A stretch of DNA of 18,918 bases. Origin: an uncultured Flavobacteriales bacterium. Lineage in GTDB: Bacteria > Bacteroidota > Bacteroidia > Flavobacteriales_D > SKUL01. Positions 1-7,107 of the stretch are shown here, piece by piece (positions within the stretch are counted from its first letter, which is position 1; every line of letters starts with the position of its first letter). Made by a program: the position numbers and the translations under genes. The stretch is from assembly GCA_937911795.1 (NCBI GenBank), contig CALDPJ010000274.1, positions 1-18,918 of the forward strand, read 5' to 3'. The notes under the pieces were generated by a model. That model made no database searches and was not told where the DNA came from. It saw only the letters and a program-made list of their open reading frames with translations.

Positions 1-117
1 CGAAAATTCGCGCTTCCTGAAAACAGGAGAAACGGTTTTTGTTCAGACTTGTCTGCAACGGGCTGTCTACAGGTAATGACGGCACACGCAGCCACATTTC
101 TGATTTAAAAAAAATCG
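1..117. other. left-edge stretch, coding status undecided
   Basis: This stretch is too short to call. On the plus strand one frame is open from position 2 to a TAA at 74-76 and could be the C-terminal tail of a gene entering from the left. Its residues (ending FVQTCLQRAVYR) look protein-like. On the minus strand an ATG at 97-95 opens a frame that runs off the edge and is preceded by an A/T-rich stretch. Only one of these can be real, and I recognise neither. A small perfect hairpin, TCCTG-AAAA-CAGGA, lies at 15-28 with no T run after it. Confidence 0.3.
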
Positions 118-125
118 TAGTTTTG
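118..125 (+). promoter_or_regulatory. Bacteroidota -7 promoter box (TAGTTTTG)
   Basis: TAGTTTTG matches the TAnnTTTG -7 element used by the primary sigma factor of Bacteroidota. It lies 31 bp before the ATG at 157, so transcription would start near 131-133 and leave a short leader. I see no convincing TTG element at the usual upstream spacing. Confidence 0.5.
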
Positions 126-156
126 TGAACCTTTAATAAACGCTGAACACGCATCT

Positions 157-915
157 ATGAATGATTTTAAATTCAAATTCGGCCAATATCTTTTCCCTGG
201 ATTGCTTGTCGTTGTTGGATTACTCCTCCTTATCACCGGCACCAATCAAAACTGGATGTTTAAACTCGGAGGAGCGGCAATTGCCATTGTCGGCATCGTT
301 ACCTGCCTGAAAATTGCCGGCATTATCACCAAAAGCGTCAGCATTGTAGTAATGGTCATTATGGTTTTAGGATCGGTAGGTATGGCCTACTTAGATTACC
401 ATTCCATCGACTCACGATTAAAATTTCTCGAGAAAAAAGACCTGATCGCATCCCATGTAATTCAGCGACTTAAGGACATCCGGACTGCTGAAGTGGCCTA
501 CCACGAAGCAAACGGAAGATATACCGCCAACTGGGATACCCTCGAAAACTTTATCCTGACTGGTGAAGTTCCATTGATTCAAGCCTATGGAGAAAAGCCG
601 GATACGCTTTCTGAAATGGAGGCAATCGAAATGGGATTGATTGTCCGCGACACCGTTTATCAATCTGTTCTGGAAACCGAATTTCTAACCGAGGCGGCAT
701 TGCGTCAACGCACTTATTCCTTTCATGTAGATTCTTTGCGGTACGTCCCATTTAGCGGGGGCCAGACATTTGATCTCGAAGCCGGACATATCCTCGACGC
801 TTCCGGTAGAAAGAGCGCGGTGTTCGAAGCTAAAGATCCCGATCCTTTTGACGGTGAGCCGTTGCAGGTAGGAGATATGGATAAAGTTTCTGTTTCCGGA
901 AACTGGACCGAATAG
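157..915 (+). CDS. membrane protein of unknown function, three N-terminal helices
   Basis: I do not recognise a named family. The 252-residue product starts with three hydrophobic segments, at about residues 12-28, 37-57 and 61-79, followed by a hydrophilic domain of about 170 residues. The segment at about 100-135, with AEVAYHEANGRYT and a WDTLENFI stretch, resembles the soluble part of pseudopilin-like proteins in which an 'AY...NGRYT.d.d.L..f' pattern recurs; this is a resemblance only. The C-terminus ends in VSVSGNWTE. The ATG at 157 follows a good -7 box and is the first start in frame. The stop at 913-915 is directly followed, in the same frame, by the DUF3822 reading frame. Its place ahead of DUF3822-rsmD-coaD suggests co-transcription but not a function. 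Confidence 0.8.
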   Translation: MNDFKFKFGQYLFPGLLVVVGLLLLITGTNQNWMFKLGGAAIAIVGIVTCLKIAGIITKSVSIVVMVIMVLGSVGMAYLDYHSIDSRLKFLEKKDLIASHVIQRLKDIRTAEVAYHEANGRYTANWDTLENFILTGEVPLIQAYGEKPDTLSEMEAIEMGLIVRDTVYQSVLETEFLTEAALRQRTYSFHVDSLRYVPFSGGQTFDLEAGHILDASGRKSAVFEAKDPDPFDGEPLQVGDMDKVSVSGNWTE

Positions 916-933
916 CCATTATTCTATAGAACC

Positions 934-1737
934 ATCGCTGATATAAACTATAGCGACTGCCATTTATCCATATGCATTGATCATGCTGGAATCGCTGCAT
1001 CCCTGCAAAACAACCAGAAGTTTCACGTCAGGCACCACGAAGTTTTACCGGTAAAAAATGCCTCCAACCCGGTTAGTCTGCAACCGGCACTCGATCAGCT
1101 AAAACGATTTTCGGCCGCTCAATCGGTTTCCTGCAGCTTTAACTTTCCGGGCAACACCCTTGTTCCGGAAGCAGTTTATCGGGAAGATCATCAGTCGCAT
1201 TATCTCTCTTTTAACATTGATACAGACGCCGGTCAACCGGTAGCCAGCGACCAGCTATCGCTGATAGAAGCCCGCAATATTTATGAACTTCCTGAATTGT
1301 ATCAACCGGTAGGAAAGCTTTTTCCGCAATGCCGGTTTTTGCACGAATCATCCGTGGAAATTGAACTTGCGTTGCGGTTGAGCCGGTTATCGAAAACCGA
1401 TTCGATCTTTTTGTTTTTCTCTGATAAATTTTTCCGCCTGATCATCGTTCAGAAAGAGCAACTTCAATTGGCCAATACTTTTCAATTCGGATCAGAAATG
1501 GATGTGGCTTATTATGTACTCTATGTTCTCGATCAGCTCGGAATCAAAAGTGGAGAAACCGCCACTTTTGCCGCCGGTGCGATTGAAGAAAATGGCGCGG
1601 AACTGAATATGCTGCGCGAATACATCGGGCCGGTAAAAATATTAAGAGAAAGCCCGCTCGCGGATTTGCAATTCCAAAATACCGTTGATGCCCACCGTTT
1701 CTTTACACTTTTTCACCAGGTGCTGTGCGTATCATAG
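934..1737 (+). CDS. DUF3822 family protein, no standard start codon
   Basis: The reading frame is open from the TAG at 913-915 to the stop at 1735-1737. It encodes a roughly 267-residue protein typical in length for DUF3822, a Bacteroidota family of unknown biochemical role that usually sits just upstream of rsmD. The N-terminal half (HLSICIDHAGIAASL near 961-1005, then FHVRHHEVLP) belongs to the family and is in the same frame as the C-terminal half. No in-frame ATG, GTG or TTG exists before a TTG at 1297, which would remove about 120 conserved residues. The start given here is the ATC at 934, a guess; ATA at 943 is equally possible. Either a near-cognate start is used, or a base differs from the true sequence, or the gene is decaying. 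The 3' end overlaps rsmD by 13 bases. Confidence 0.7.
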   Translation: MADINYSDCHLSICIDHAGIAASLQNNQKFHVRHHEVLPVKNASNPVSLQPALDQLKRFSAAQSVSCSFNFPGNTLVPEAVYREDHQSHYLSFNIDTDAGQPVASDQLSLIEARNIYELPELYQPVGKLFPQCRFLHESSVEIELALRLSRLSKTDSIFLFFSDKFFRLIIVQKEQLQLANTFQFGSEMDVAYYVLYVLDQLGIKSGETATFAAGAIEENGAELNMLREYIGPVKILRESPLADLQFQNTVDAHRFFTLFHQVLCVS

Positions 1738-2258
1738 GCGGCAAGTTCAAAGGCCGGCGACTGCAACCACCGGTTCAGCCGGGTGTGCGGCCCACCACCG
1801 ATTTTGCCCGCGAAAGCCTGATGAATTTGCTCAAAAACCGAATGGATCTTTCTGAAATCCACGCGTTGGATCTCTTTTGCGGAACGGGCGCCATCAGTTT
1901 CGAGCTCGCCTCACATGGGGCTAAATCAGTAACCGCGGCAGACAAGAACCCAAAGCTGCTTTCCTTTATCCGCCAACAGGCAGAACTACTCGATTTGCCG
2001 ATTAAAACACTGCGTGTGGATATCTTCAGGTGGATCAAAAAAAACCGCGGCACATATGATTTTATTTTTGCCGATCCACCGTACCACATCGACCATCATG
2101 AAGATATTCCTAAATTCGTTCTGGAATCGGGTTGGCTGGCAAAAGGCGGCTGGTTGGTGGTAGAACATCCGGACACGATCGACTTCAGCAAACACCCTGA
2201 CTTCGAGTCGCACCGGGTGTACGGAGCCGTCCATTTTAGTTTTTTTAATCACGAATAA
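1725..2258 (+). CDS. rsmD: 16S rRNA (guanine966-N2)-methyltransferase RsmD
   Basis: RsmD methylates N2 of G966 of 16S rRNA in the small ribosomal subunit, using S-adenosylmethionine. The 177-residue product has the family opening MRIIGGKFKGRRL, then RPTTDFARESL (residues 22-32). The SAM-binding motif I is DLFCGTGAISFEL (49-61), and the catalytic DPPY of N-directed amino methyltransferases is at 117-120. The length is close to the family norm. The start is a GTG at 1725, which overlaps the end of the DUF3822 gene by 13 bases and implies translational coupling. coaD follows after 7 bases, and this DUF3822-rsmD-coaD order is common in Bacteroidota. Confidence 0.93.
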   Translation: MRIIGGKFKGRRLQPPVQPGVRPTTDFARESLMNLLKNRMDLSEIHALDLFCGTGAISFELASHGAKSVTAADKNPKLLSFIRQQAELLDLPIKTLRVDIFRWIKKNRGTYDFIFADPPYHIDHHEDIPKFVLESGWLAKGGWLVVEHPDTIDFSKHPDFESHRVYGAVHFSFFNHE

Positions 2259-2265
2259 ACGCGTT

Positions 2266-2733
2266 ATGAGGATTGCAGTCTTTCCGGGTTCATTCGACCC
2301 CATTACCAAAGGACACGAGAATATCGTTAAAAGAGCATTGCCCCTCTTCGACCAGATCATTGTGGCTGTGGGTGTGAACTCCAGTAAAAAAACATTGTAT
2401 CCGCTGGAAACGAGGATGGCGTGGATCAAAGCTACCTTCAACTTTGAGCCGAAGGTAAAAGTCGAGTCGTACGAAGGACTGACTGTTCGGTTCTGTCTCG
2501 AAAAACAGGCAGGATTTATCCTCAGAGGCCTCCGCAATGCTGCCGATTTTCAGTTTGAAAAAGGAATTGCACAGATGAACCGAGACATGGTGAGCGGCGT
2601 AGAATCTGTTTTTTTAATGACTTCTCCCGAGTATTCGGCAATAAGTAGCACAATTGTGCGTGACATCATTCGGAACGACGGCGACGTCAGTAAATTTTTA
2701 CCGAATGCAATCGACATCAATGGCGAATTTTAG
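2266..2733 (+). CDS. coaD: phosphopantetheine adenylyltransferase
   Basis: CoaD carries out the penultimate step of coenzyme A synthesis, transferring AMP from ATP to 4'-phosphopantetheine and releasing pyrophosphate in the cytoplasm. The 155-residue product shows the nucleotidyltransferase opening FPGSFDPITKGHENI with the T-x-G-H motif (T14, H17). RGLRNAADFQFE (87-98) and ISSTIVRDI (126-134) are the other family signatures. The length is normal and the ATG at 2266 is the natural start. The gene overlaps the following thioredoxin-fold gene by 14 bases. The pyrophosphate it releases is the substrate of the membrane pyrophosphatase at 8211, although no direct link is implied. Confidence 0.95.
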   Translation: MRIAVFPGSFDPITKGHENIVKRALPLFDQIIVAVGVNSSKKTLYPLETRMAWIKATFNFEPKVKVESYEGLTVRFCLEKQAGFILRGLRNAADFQFEKGIAQMNRDMVSGVESVFLMTSPEYSAISSTIVRDIIRNDGDVSKFLPNAIDINGEF

Positions 2734-4138
2734 GAGTGTACTGCTGTGCGCAGTAGTTTTGTGGGCATTTTCGGTCCGGGCGCAAAGCACCGTAATTAAA
2801 GGCAAAGCTCCGGATTATGCCGGACATCAGGTGCTGGTGTACACCGAAGCCGATGCCCTCAGCCAAAAGCCGGTGATGCTGACCGAAACGGTTGTAGATG
2901 CCAATGGCGATTTTAGGATTAGCATCAACCTTGAGGAAACAAAGCCGTTGCGAATATCCATCAATCACGTTTCGGGATATCTGGTAGCGCAATCTTCGAA
3001 AACATACGACATCTTTTTCCCGGCGTTGCAGGAAGATCAGGTGCGCAGTTTCAGTGGAACGACTTATACCGAACTGATTTTTACAGATCCTTCGAAGGAG
3101 GATATTAACGCCATCCTCAGCGACATCAATTTTGCAGTGGATTCTATGTTGATGGCAAACGTGTCATCGGTCGGCTCCAGGTACTTTCAGCCTAAATTAA
3201 ATGAGTTTGAAGCGGAGATGAAAAATCGTTTTGGAAAATCCGATGATCCATACATTCTCCAGCACCTGAAGTATACCTTGGCCATTACCGAATTCAGCAC
3301 GCGATCCTATACCCGTCTGGATTTGTACAAACGCCATTTGGCCGATGGAAGCTGGCAGATGCATCCCACCTTTTTCAATTTCATCCGCAGTTATTTTCAG
3401 CAATACTTCAAACGCTTCGAAGCCAATTACGGCAGCGATCTGATATTGCCTGCATTGAAAAAAGAATCACCCGGTGAAGAATTACTCGGGCTGATGCAAA
3501 AGGACAATCTCCTGAAAAATGACACACTTCGGGAACTGGTTGCCATTCATGCCCTGATGGAAAGCTTTCACAATGACTACAGCCGGAAGCAGATCGTTTC
3601 AAGCCTGAGGTATATTTCAGAATCGGGTACTACCGGTTTTGTCAGAAAATCAGCGAGTAACACAATAGATGTGCTCACAGCCACTACGGTTGGGTTCGAT
3701 GCCCCCGAACTCAGTTTTTTCAACCAGTACAACGAATTGGTATCGCTGGATCAGTTTAAAGGAAAACACGTTTACCTCGAATTCATTTCCACGTGGTGCA
3801 GCGATTGCAAACGTGAGCAAACCATTCTGCCCGATTTGCGTGGAGAATACGGCGATGTGGTAGAAATTGTAACTGTGGTGGTGGATTCTCCGCGCGAAGA
3901 TTTTCAGCGCTACCTGGCCTCCAACCCTCATTATAACTGGAACATTCTGTATGACGACACCGGCTACCAAAGCATCGACCGCTACCGGGTGCGGTCATTA
4001 CCTTATTATTACCTCATCGACCCCGAAGGAAAATTAATGCTGTCTCCTGCTCCATCCCCGACAGATGGTGTTGTAGAACAGCTCTACCCGATTTTGCAGA
4101 AGGCAAAGGAGTCTAAAAGGCTGAAGGTTGGGGAATGA
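2720..4138 (+). CDS. exported thioredoxin-fold (TlpA-like) protein
   Basis: The 472-residue product begins with a signal peptide (FRSVLLCAVVLWAFSVRA, likely cleaved around residue 21 or 22) and so should act in the periplasm or at the outer membrane. After a beta-rich N-terminal domain of the kind found ahead of many Bacteroidota TlpA proteins comes an all-helical middle region. The C-terminal thioredoxin fold runs from about residue 330. It carries the redox motif W-C-S-D-C (Cys360 and Cys363) and a cis-proline in RSLPYYYLID (Pro428). It probably reduces or isomerises disulfides of exported proteins, but the client is unknown. I chose the ATG at 2720, which overlaps coaD by 14 bases, because an upstream in-frame ATG at 2654 would put 22 non-signal residues before the signal peptide. 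Confidence 0.85.
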   Translation: MANFRSVLLCAVVLWAFSVRAQSTVIKGKAPDYAGHQVLVYTEADALSQKPVMLTETVVDANGDFRISINLEETKPLRISINHVSGYLVAQSSKTYDIFFPALQEDQVRSFSGTTYTELIFTDPSKEDINAILSDINFAVDSMLMANVSSVGSRYFQPKLNEFEAEMKNRFGKSDDPYILQHLKYTLAITEFSTRSYTRLDLYKRHLADGSWQMHPTFFNFIRSYFQQYFKRFEANYGSDLILPALKKESPGEELLGLMQKDNLLKNDTLRELVAIHALMESFHNDYSRKQIVSSLRYISESGTTGFVRKSASNTIDVLTATTVGFDAPELSFFNQYNELVSLDQFKGKHVYLEFISTWCSDCKREQTILPDLRGEYGDVVEIVTVVVDSPREDFQRYLASNPHYNWNILYDDTGYQSIDRYRVRSLPYYYLIDPEGKLMLSPAPSPTDGVVEQLYPILQKAKESKRLKVGE

Positions 4139-4456
4139 TACACCAACACGCAAAGATTTCACGCGAAGCCGCGAAGTTTAGGTAAGACGCAAAAATGAGA
4201 CACACCCCCAGCCCCGCTCAAGAGGGGAAGTGTGTCAGGCGCTGGGAGCGCCGGATCCTCCGGTTGGAGAAAATGAGAATATCGATTATTGGAATAAAAT
4301 TTCAGTTGATACTCCTTTTGTCATTTCGACCTTAGCAAAAATTATTGCGGCAAGGCTAAAGCGATGAAAGCCGCGGCAATCACCTGTCGGCGAGGTAGGG
4401 AGAAATCTTTATAAAATCTACAATTTTTCCGGTTAATAATCAGCCATGGGTTATCC
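4139..4456. repeat. gene-free region of repeat relics and hairpins
   Basis: No gene is visible here. Four copies of an ACGCAAAG-like octamer lie at 4148-4155, 4161-4168 (ACGCGAAG), 4169-4176 (CCGCGAAG) and 4187-4194 (ACGCAAAA). A hairpin with perfect 7-bp arms, GACACAC at 4199-4205 and GTGTGTC at 4230-4236, encloses a CCCC...GGGG core. Two more perfect hairpins follow: GGCGCT-GGG-AGCGCC at 4238-4252 and CCGGA-TCC-TCCGG at 4251-4263. From 4319 a TGTCATTTCGACC module runs to GGGAGAAATCTTTATAA ending near 4414, with inner inverted CTTAGC/GCTAAAG and ATTGC/GCAAT pairs. From memory, all three module types recur in intergenic regions of Bacteroidota genomes. I see no transposase or clear target duplication. 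Confidence 0.6.
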
Positions 4457-4490
4457 AAAAAAGTGAGGCTGGTTTAAGGTTAAACAGCCT
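4457..4490 (-). terminator. intrinsic terminator of the etfB-etfA-nuclease operon
   Basis: Read on the minus strand, an 11-bp hairpin (arms AGGCT plus GTTTAA pairing with TTAAAC plus AGCCT, with one bulged base and a 2-base loop) spans 4490-4466. It is followed by CAC and six T residues at 4462-4457. The hairpin overlaps the stop codon of the nuclease gene at 4489-4491, so it ends that operon. Confidence 0.75.
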
Positions 4491-5094
4491 ACTCCTTCTC
4501 CTTTCTCCTCGAAATTTCATCGCGGATGCGGGAAGCGGCTTCGTAATCTTCGCGGTCAATGGCCGACATCAATTGCTCTTCCAGCTCTTTTAAAGAAAGA
4601 TCTTCAGCACCCATCTCGATCTGCCGTTCTATCTCTTCCATTTCTATTTCACCCGGACTGGTGCCGCCCTCTTCATCCTCATCCAGGATAATTCCGGCAG
4701 AACTGAGGATAAATTCATAGGTGTAAATAGGCGCTTTGAAGCGGACAGCGAGAGCTACCGCATCTGAAGTGCGGGCATCAATCTCAAAAATTTCGGGATT
4801 GTTGATCCGCGAACAACTCATCTTGGCGAAGAAAATACCTTCCACCAGATTGTAGATGATGACTTCTTTTACAACCAACTCAAATGTATCGGCGAAAGTT
4901 TTGAATAAATCGTGGGTCAGCGGCCGACTGGGCGTCATTTTTTCGATTTCAATCGCTATGGCCTGCGCCTCGAATCCGCCAATGATCACCGGCAAGCGAC
5001 GTTTGCCATTTTTTTCACCCAATACCAGTGCATATGCACCAGATTGAGTTTGGCTGTATGTTAACCCAACGATGTCCAGACCAATTTTCTCCAT
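4489..5094 (-). CDS. bifunctional nuclease family protein with C-terminal UVR motif
   Basis: The 201-residue product combines two recognisable parts. Residues 1-135 form the bifunctional nuclease (BFN, formerly DUF151) domain, with LPVIIGGFEAQAIAIEIE (34-51) and DARTSDAVALAVR (106-118), the family's most conserved stretch. After an acidic linker (about 138-165), residues 167-199 form a UVR helical hairpin like that of UvrB and UvrC, with the typical DREDYEAASRIRDEI pattern. BFN proteins were named from plant homologues reported to have DNase and RNase activity; the bacterial role is poorly known. The gene is last in the etfB-etfA operon, 56 bp after etfA, and its stop codon lies in the terminator hairpin. 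The ATG at 5094 fits the family opening (MEKIGLDIVGLTYS). Confidence 0.9.
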   Translation of the reverse strand: MEKIGLDIVGLTYSQTQSGAYALVLGEKNGKRRLPVIIGGFEAQAIAIEIEKMTPSRPLTHDLFKTFADTFELVVKEVIIYNLVEGIFFAKMSCSRINNPEIFEIDARTSDAVALAVRFKAPIYTYEFILSSAGIILDEDEEGGTSPGEIEMEEIERQIEMGAEDLSLKELEEQLMSAIDREDYEAASRIRDEISRRKEKE

Positions 5095-5150
5095 TCTACC
5101 TACGCAGGTTAGCGATTTTGAGCTGTTTTATGAAGTTCTAAGATAACACT

Positions 5151-6101
5151 TTATTTGTTGGCGTTGAATTCTTTTGCGGCTTCAATCAGTTTCGGAACCA
5201 CTTCAAAAGCATCGCCAATGATACCGTAATCTGCTGATTTGAAAAAAGGTGCGTCGGCATCTTTGTTGATCACAACGATCACCTTTGATGCATTCACACC
5301 GGCAAGATGTTGAATGGCTCCCGATATTCCGATGGCAATGTACAAATTCGGACGGATCGCTACACCAGTCTGACCAACGTGCTCGTGGTGCGGTCTCCAT
5401 CCGGAATCGGCAACCGGACGGGAACAGGCGGTTGTTGCGCCCAGTTCTTTGGCCAGCTCTTCTACCATTCCCCAGTTTTCCGGTCCTTTTAATCCACGAC
5501 CTCCGGAAACTACGAGCGTAGCTTCGGGCAGCGGAACCGATCCATCGGTGCTGGTGGGTTCAAACGATTTTACCGTCACATTAGATGCTCCACCGTCGAA
5601 ATCGATGGTTTCTACTGTTGCATCTCCGCCGCCTTCTGTCAATCCAACAGAATTCGGCATTACAGAGATTACTTTCTTATCGCTTTTCAGTTCAAAATTG
5701 GCAATGGCTTTTCCGCTGAAAACGTCCTTCTTCACTTTCCAGGAGCCATCGGTTTCGGGAACCGCAGTAACACCAGAAACTGCCGCTGCATCCAGTCGGG
5801 CAGCCAGCCGCGGCGCAACAGTTTTACCGCTGTGGTCGTGCGTAAAAATGACGGTATTAATACCTTGCTCATCCGCCAACTTAGCCATCAACCGGGTAAT
5901 TCTTTGTCCGTCGAATGCTTTAATTGCAGACGCCACAATAACTTTGGTTGCACCATACTTTCCCAAACCGCCATCACCGGTGATATCACCATAGGTTACC
6001 GCAATGGGTTCTGCACCCATGGCTTTGGCATAACTTACCGCTTCATAACCGGCCTTGGTGATTTTTCCTTCTCTATGATCTACAAAAACTAATGCTTTCA
6101 T
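5151..6101 (-). CDS. etfA: electron transfer flavoprotein alpha subunit
   Basis: EtfA binds FAD and, with EtfB, carries electrons from acyl-CoA dehydrogenases and related enzymes to the respiratory chain through ETF-quinone oxidoreductase. The 316-residue length is normal for the bacterial subunit. The C-terminal FAD domain shows VSGGRGLKGPENW (198-210), SRPVADSGW (227-235), HVGQTG (241-246) and GISGAIQHLAG (258-268). VVINKDADAPFFKSADYGI (276-294) is the flavin-contacting tail motif. The N-terminal domain (1-180) is the alpha/beta fold that packs on EtfB. The ATG at 6101 gives MKALVFVDH, the usual opening. It lies 37 bp downstream of etfB and both are presumably made from the promoter at 6906-6913. 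Confidence 0.95.
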   Translation of the reverse strand: MKALVFVDHREGKITKAGYEAVSYAKAMGAEPIAVTYGDITGDGGLGKYGATKVIVASAIKAFDGQRITRLMAKLADEQGINTVIFTHDHSGKTVAPRLAARLDAAAVSGVTAVPETDGSWKVKKDVFSGKAIANFELKSDKKVISVMPNSVGLTEGGGDATVETIDFDGGASNVTVKSFEPTSTDGSVPLPEATLVVSGGRGLKGPENWGMVEELAKELGATTACSRPVADSGWRPHHEHVGQTGVAIRPNLYIAIGISGAIQHLAGVNASKVIVVINKDADAPFFKSADYGIIGDAFEVVPKLIEAAKEFNANK

Positions 6102-6138
6102 TTTTTTGTTTTGAATGGTTCTACAAGCACCTGCCCGA

Positions 6139-6879
6139 TTAAATCACTTTGGCTTCGCGGTGCAGTAATTCTATCAGCTCTCCTGCGTTTTCGGCGTCAA
6201 TGTATTTAACCTGTCCTTTTGCCGGCGGATGCTCGTACTGATGAACAGCGGTTAAACGATCTGCATCCACAGCTTCAACCACTTCGAGCGGCTTGGTGCG
6301 CGCAGCCATAATACCGCGCATATTCGGAATGCGCTGCTCTGCCATTCCTTTGGCAGCACTTAACACAAACGGTCCCTGAACTTCGAGTACTTCGGTGCCG
6401 CCCTGAACTTCCGAAACGATGGTAGCCGTTGTTCCGCTAACATCGAGTTTGGTGGCCAGAGATACATAAGGAAGGTCGAGCAACTCAGCGATCATGCCTC
6501 CTACCTGTGCTCCATTGTAATTAATGGTCTCTTTTCCGGTGAGGATCATATCAAACGATTTGTCCTTTGCGTAAGCCGCAATTTGTTTTGCCACATACAA
6601 TGCATCGGTAGGATCGGCATCTACGCGAACAGCATTATCGGCTCCGATTGCGAGTGCTTTTCTGATGATGGGCTCATGATCAGCCTTTCCGACTGAAATG
6701 GTGGTTACCGATCCGCCATTGGCTTCTTTCAGCTCCAGCGCACGCACCAACGCGTACCATTCGTCGTATGGGTTCACGATAAACTGAACTCCGTTTTCAT
6801 CAAATATGGTATTGTTTTCAGTAAAAGCAATTTTCGCCGTAGTATCGGGTGCTTTACTGATGCAAACGAGTATCTTCAT
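6139..6879 (-). CDS. etfB: electron transfer flavoprotein beta subunit
   Basis: EtfB is the partner of EtfA in the ETF heterodimer and carries a structural AMP. The 246-residue product starts MKILVCISKAPDTTAKIAF and contains NPYDEWYALVRALELKE (36-52), GADNAVRV (79-86) and TGKETINYNGAQVGG (114-128), all typical of EtfB, with the recognition loop toward the C-terminus. I chose the ATG at 6879. A longer frame reaches back to 6951, but those 24 residues do not resemble the family and would lie upstream of the promoter box at 6906-6913. The gene is first in the etfB-etfA-nuclease operon and is transcribed divergently from the pyruvate dehydrogenase gene at 7108. Confidence 0.95.
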   Translation of the reverse strand: MKILVCISKAPDTTAKIAFTENNTIFDENGVQFIVNPYDEWYALVRALELKEANGGSVTTISVGKADHEPIIRKALAIGADNAVRVDADPTDALYVAKQIAAYAKDKSFDMILTGKETINYNGAQVGGMIAELLDLPYVSLATKLDVSGTTATIVSEVQGGTEVLEVQGPFVLSAAKGMAEQRIPNMRGIMAARTKPLEVVEAVDADRLTAVHQYEHPPAKGQVKYIDAENAGELIELLHREAKVI

Positions 6880-6905
6880 GGTTAATTTTTTAATCGAAAT
6901 CGCGT

Positions 6906-6913
6906 CAAAAGTA
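6906..6913 (-). promoter_or_regulatory. -7 promoter box for etfB (TACTTTTG)
   Basis: On the minus strand the sequence reads TACTTTTG, matching the Bacteroidota TAnnTTTG element. Transcription would begin near 6899, about 20 bp before the etfB ATG at 6879. This supports the short etfB start over 6951. No clear TTG element is seen upstream. Confidence 0.55.
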
Positions 6914-7078
6914 ACCAAAATTGAACAAGTATCGGACGTGATTTGGTGCAAATAGAAACCAAAGTGGTGTTGAGTTGTTCATAGTTTTATTGTATCGATA
7001 TTCGCTGTGTATAATCGCCGGAGAAAAAGACGGGATCATTATTTAATTTCATCAGGGAAATTTGATGCGCATAATTCC

Positions 7079-7087
7079 TACTTTTGC
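7079..7087 (+). promoter_or_regulatory. -7 promoter box for pdhB (TACTTTTGC)
   Basis: TACTTTTGC matches TAnnTTTGC and lies 20 bp before the ATG at 7108, with a predicted transcription start near 7094. A TTTG at 7061-7064 could be the upstream element, but its 14-bp spacing is shorter than usual. The box overlaps the TTG at 7084, ruling that out as a start codon. Confidence 0.6.
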
Positions 7088-7107
7088 GCCTTATTAAAGA
7101 AAAAGCC

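Noticed and set aside
1986..2537. 183-codon open frame on the minus strand
   Set aside because: It spans the antisense of both rsmD and coaD, which are certain genes, so it cannot be a coherent protein.
2654..2719. Upstream ATG for the thioredoxin-fold gene
   Set aside because: It lies deep within coaD and would place 22 polar residues before a clear signal peptide.
4148..4194. Octamer repeats considered as a CRISPR array
   Set aside because: The units are only 8 bp, spacing is irregular (5, 0 and 10 bp) and no cas gene is nearby.
5449..5994. 181-codon open frame on the plus strand
   Set aside because: It is antisense to etfA, low in complexity (Ser/Pro/Ala) and without any start context.
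6880..6951. 24-residue N-terminal extension of etfB
   Set aside because: It would start upstream of the promoter box at 6906-6913 and does not resemble EtfB.
7084..7107. TTG start for the pyruvate dehydrogenase subunit
   Set aside because: It lies within the promoter box, and the ATG at 7108 gives the family's usual N-terminus.
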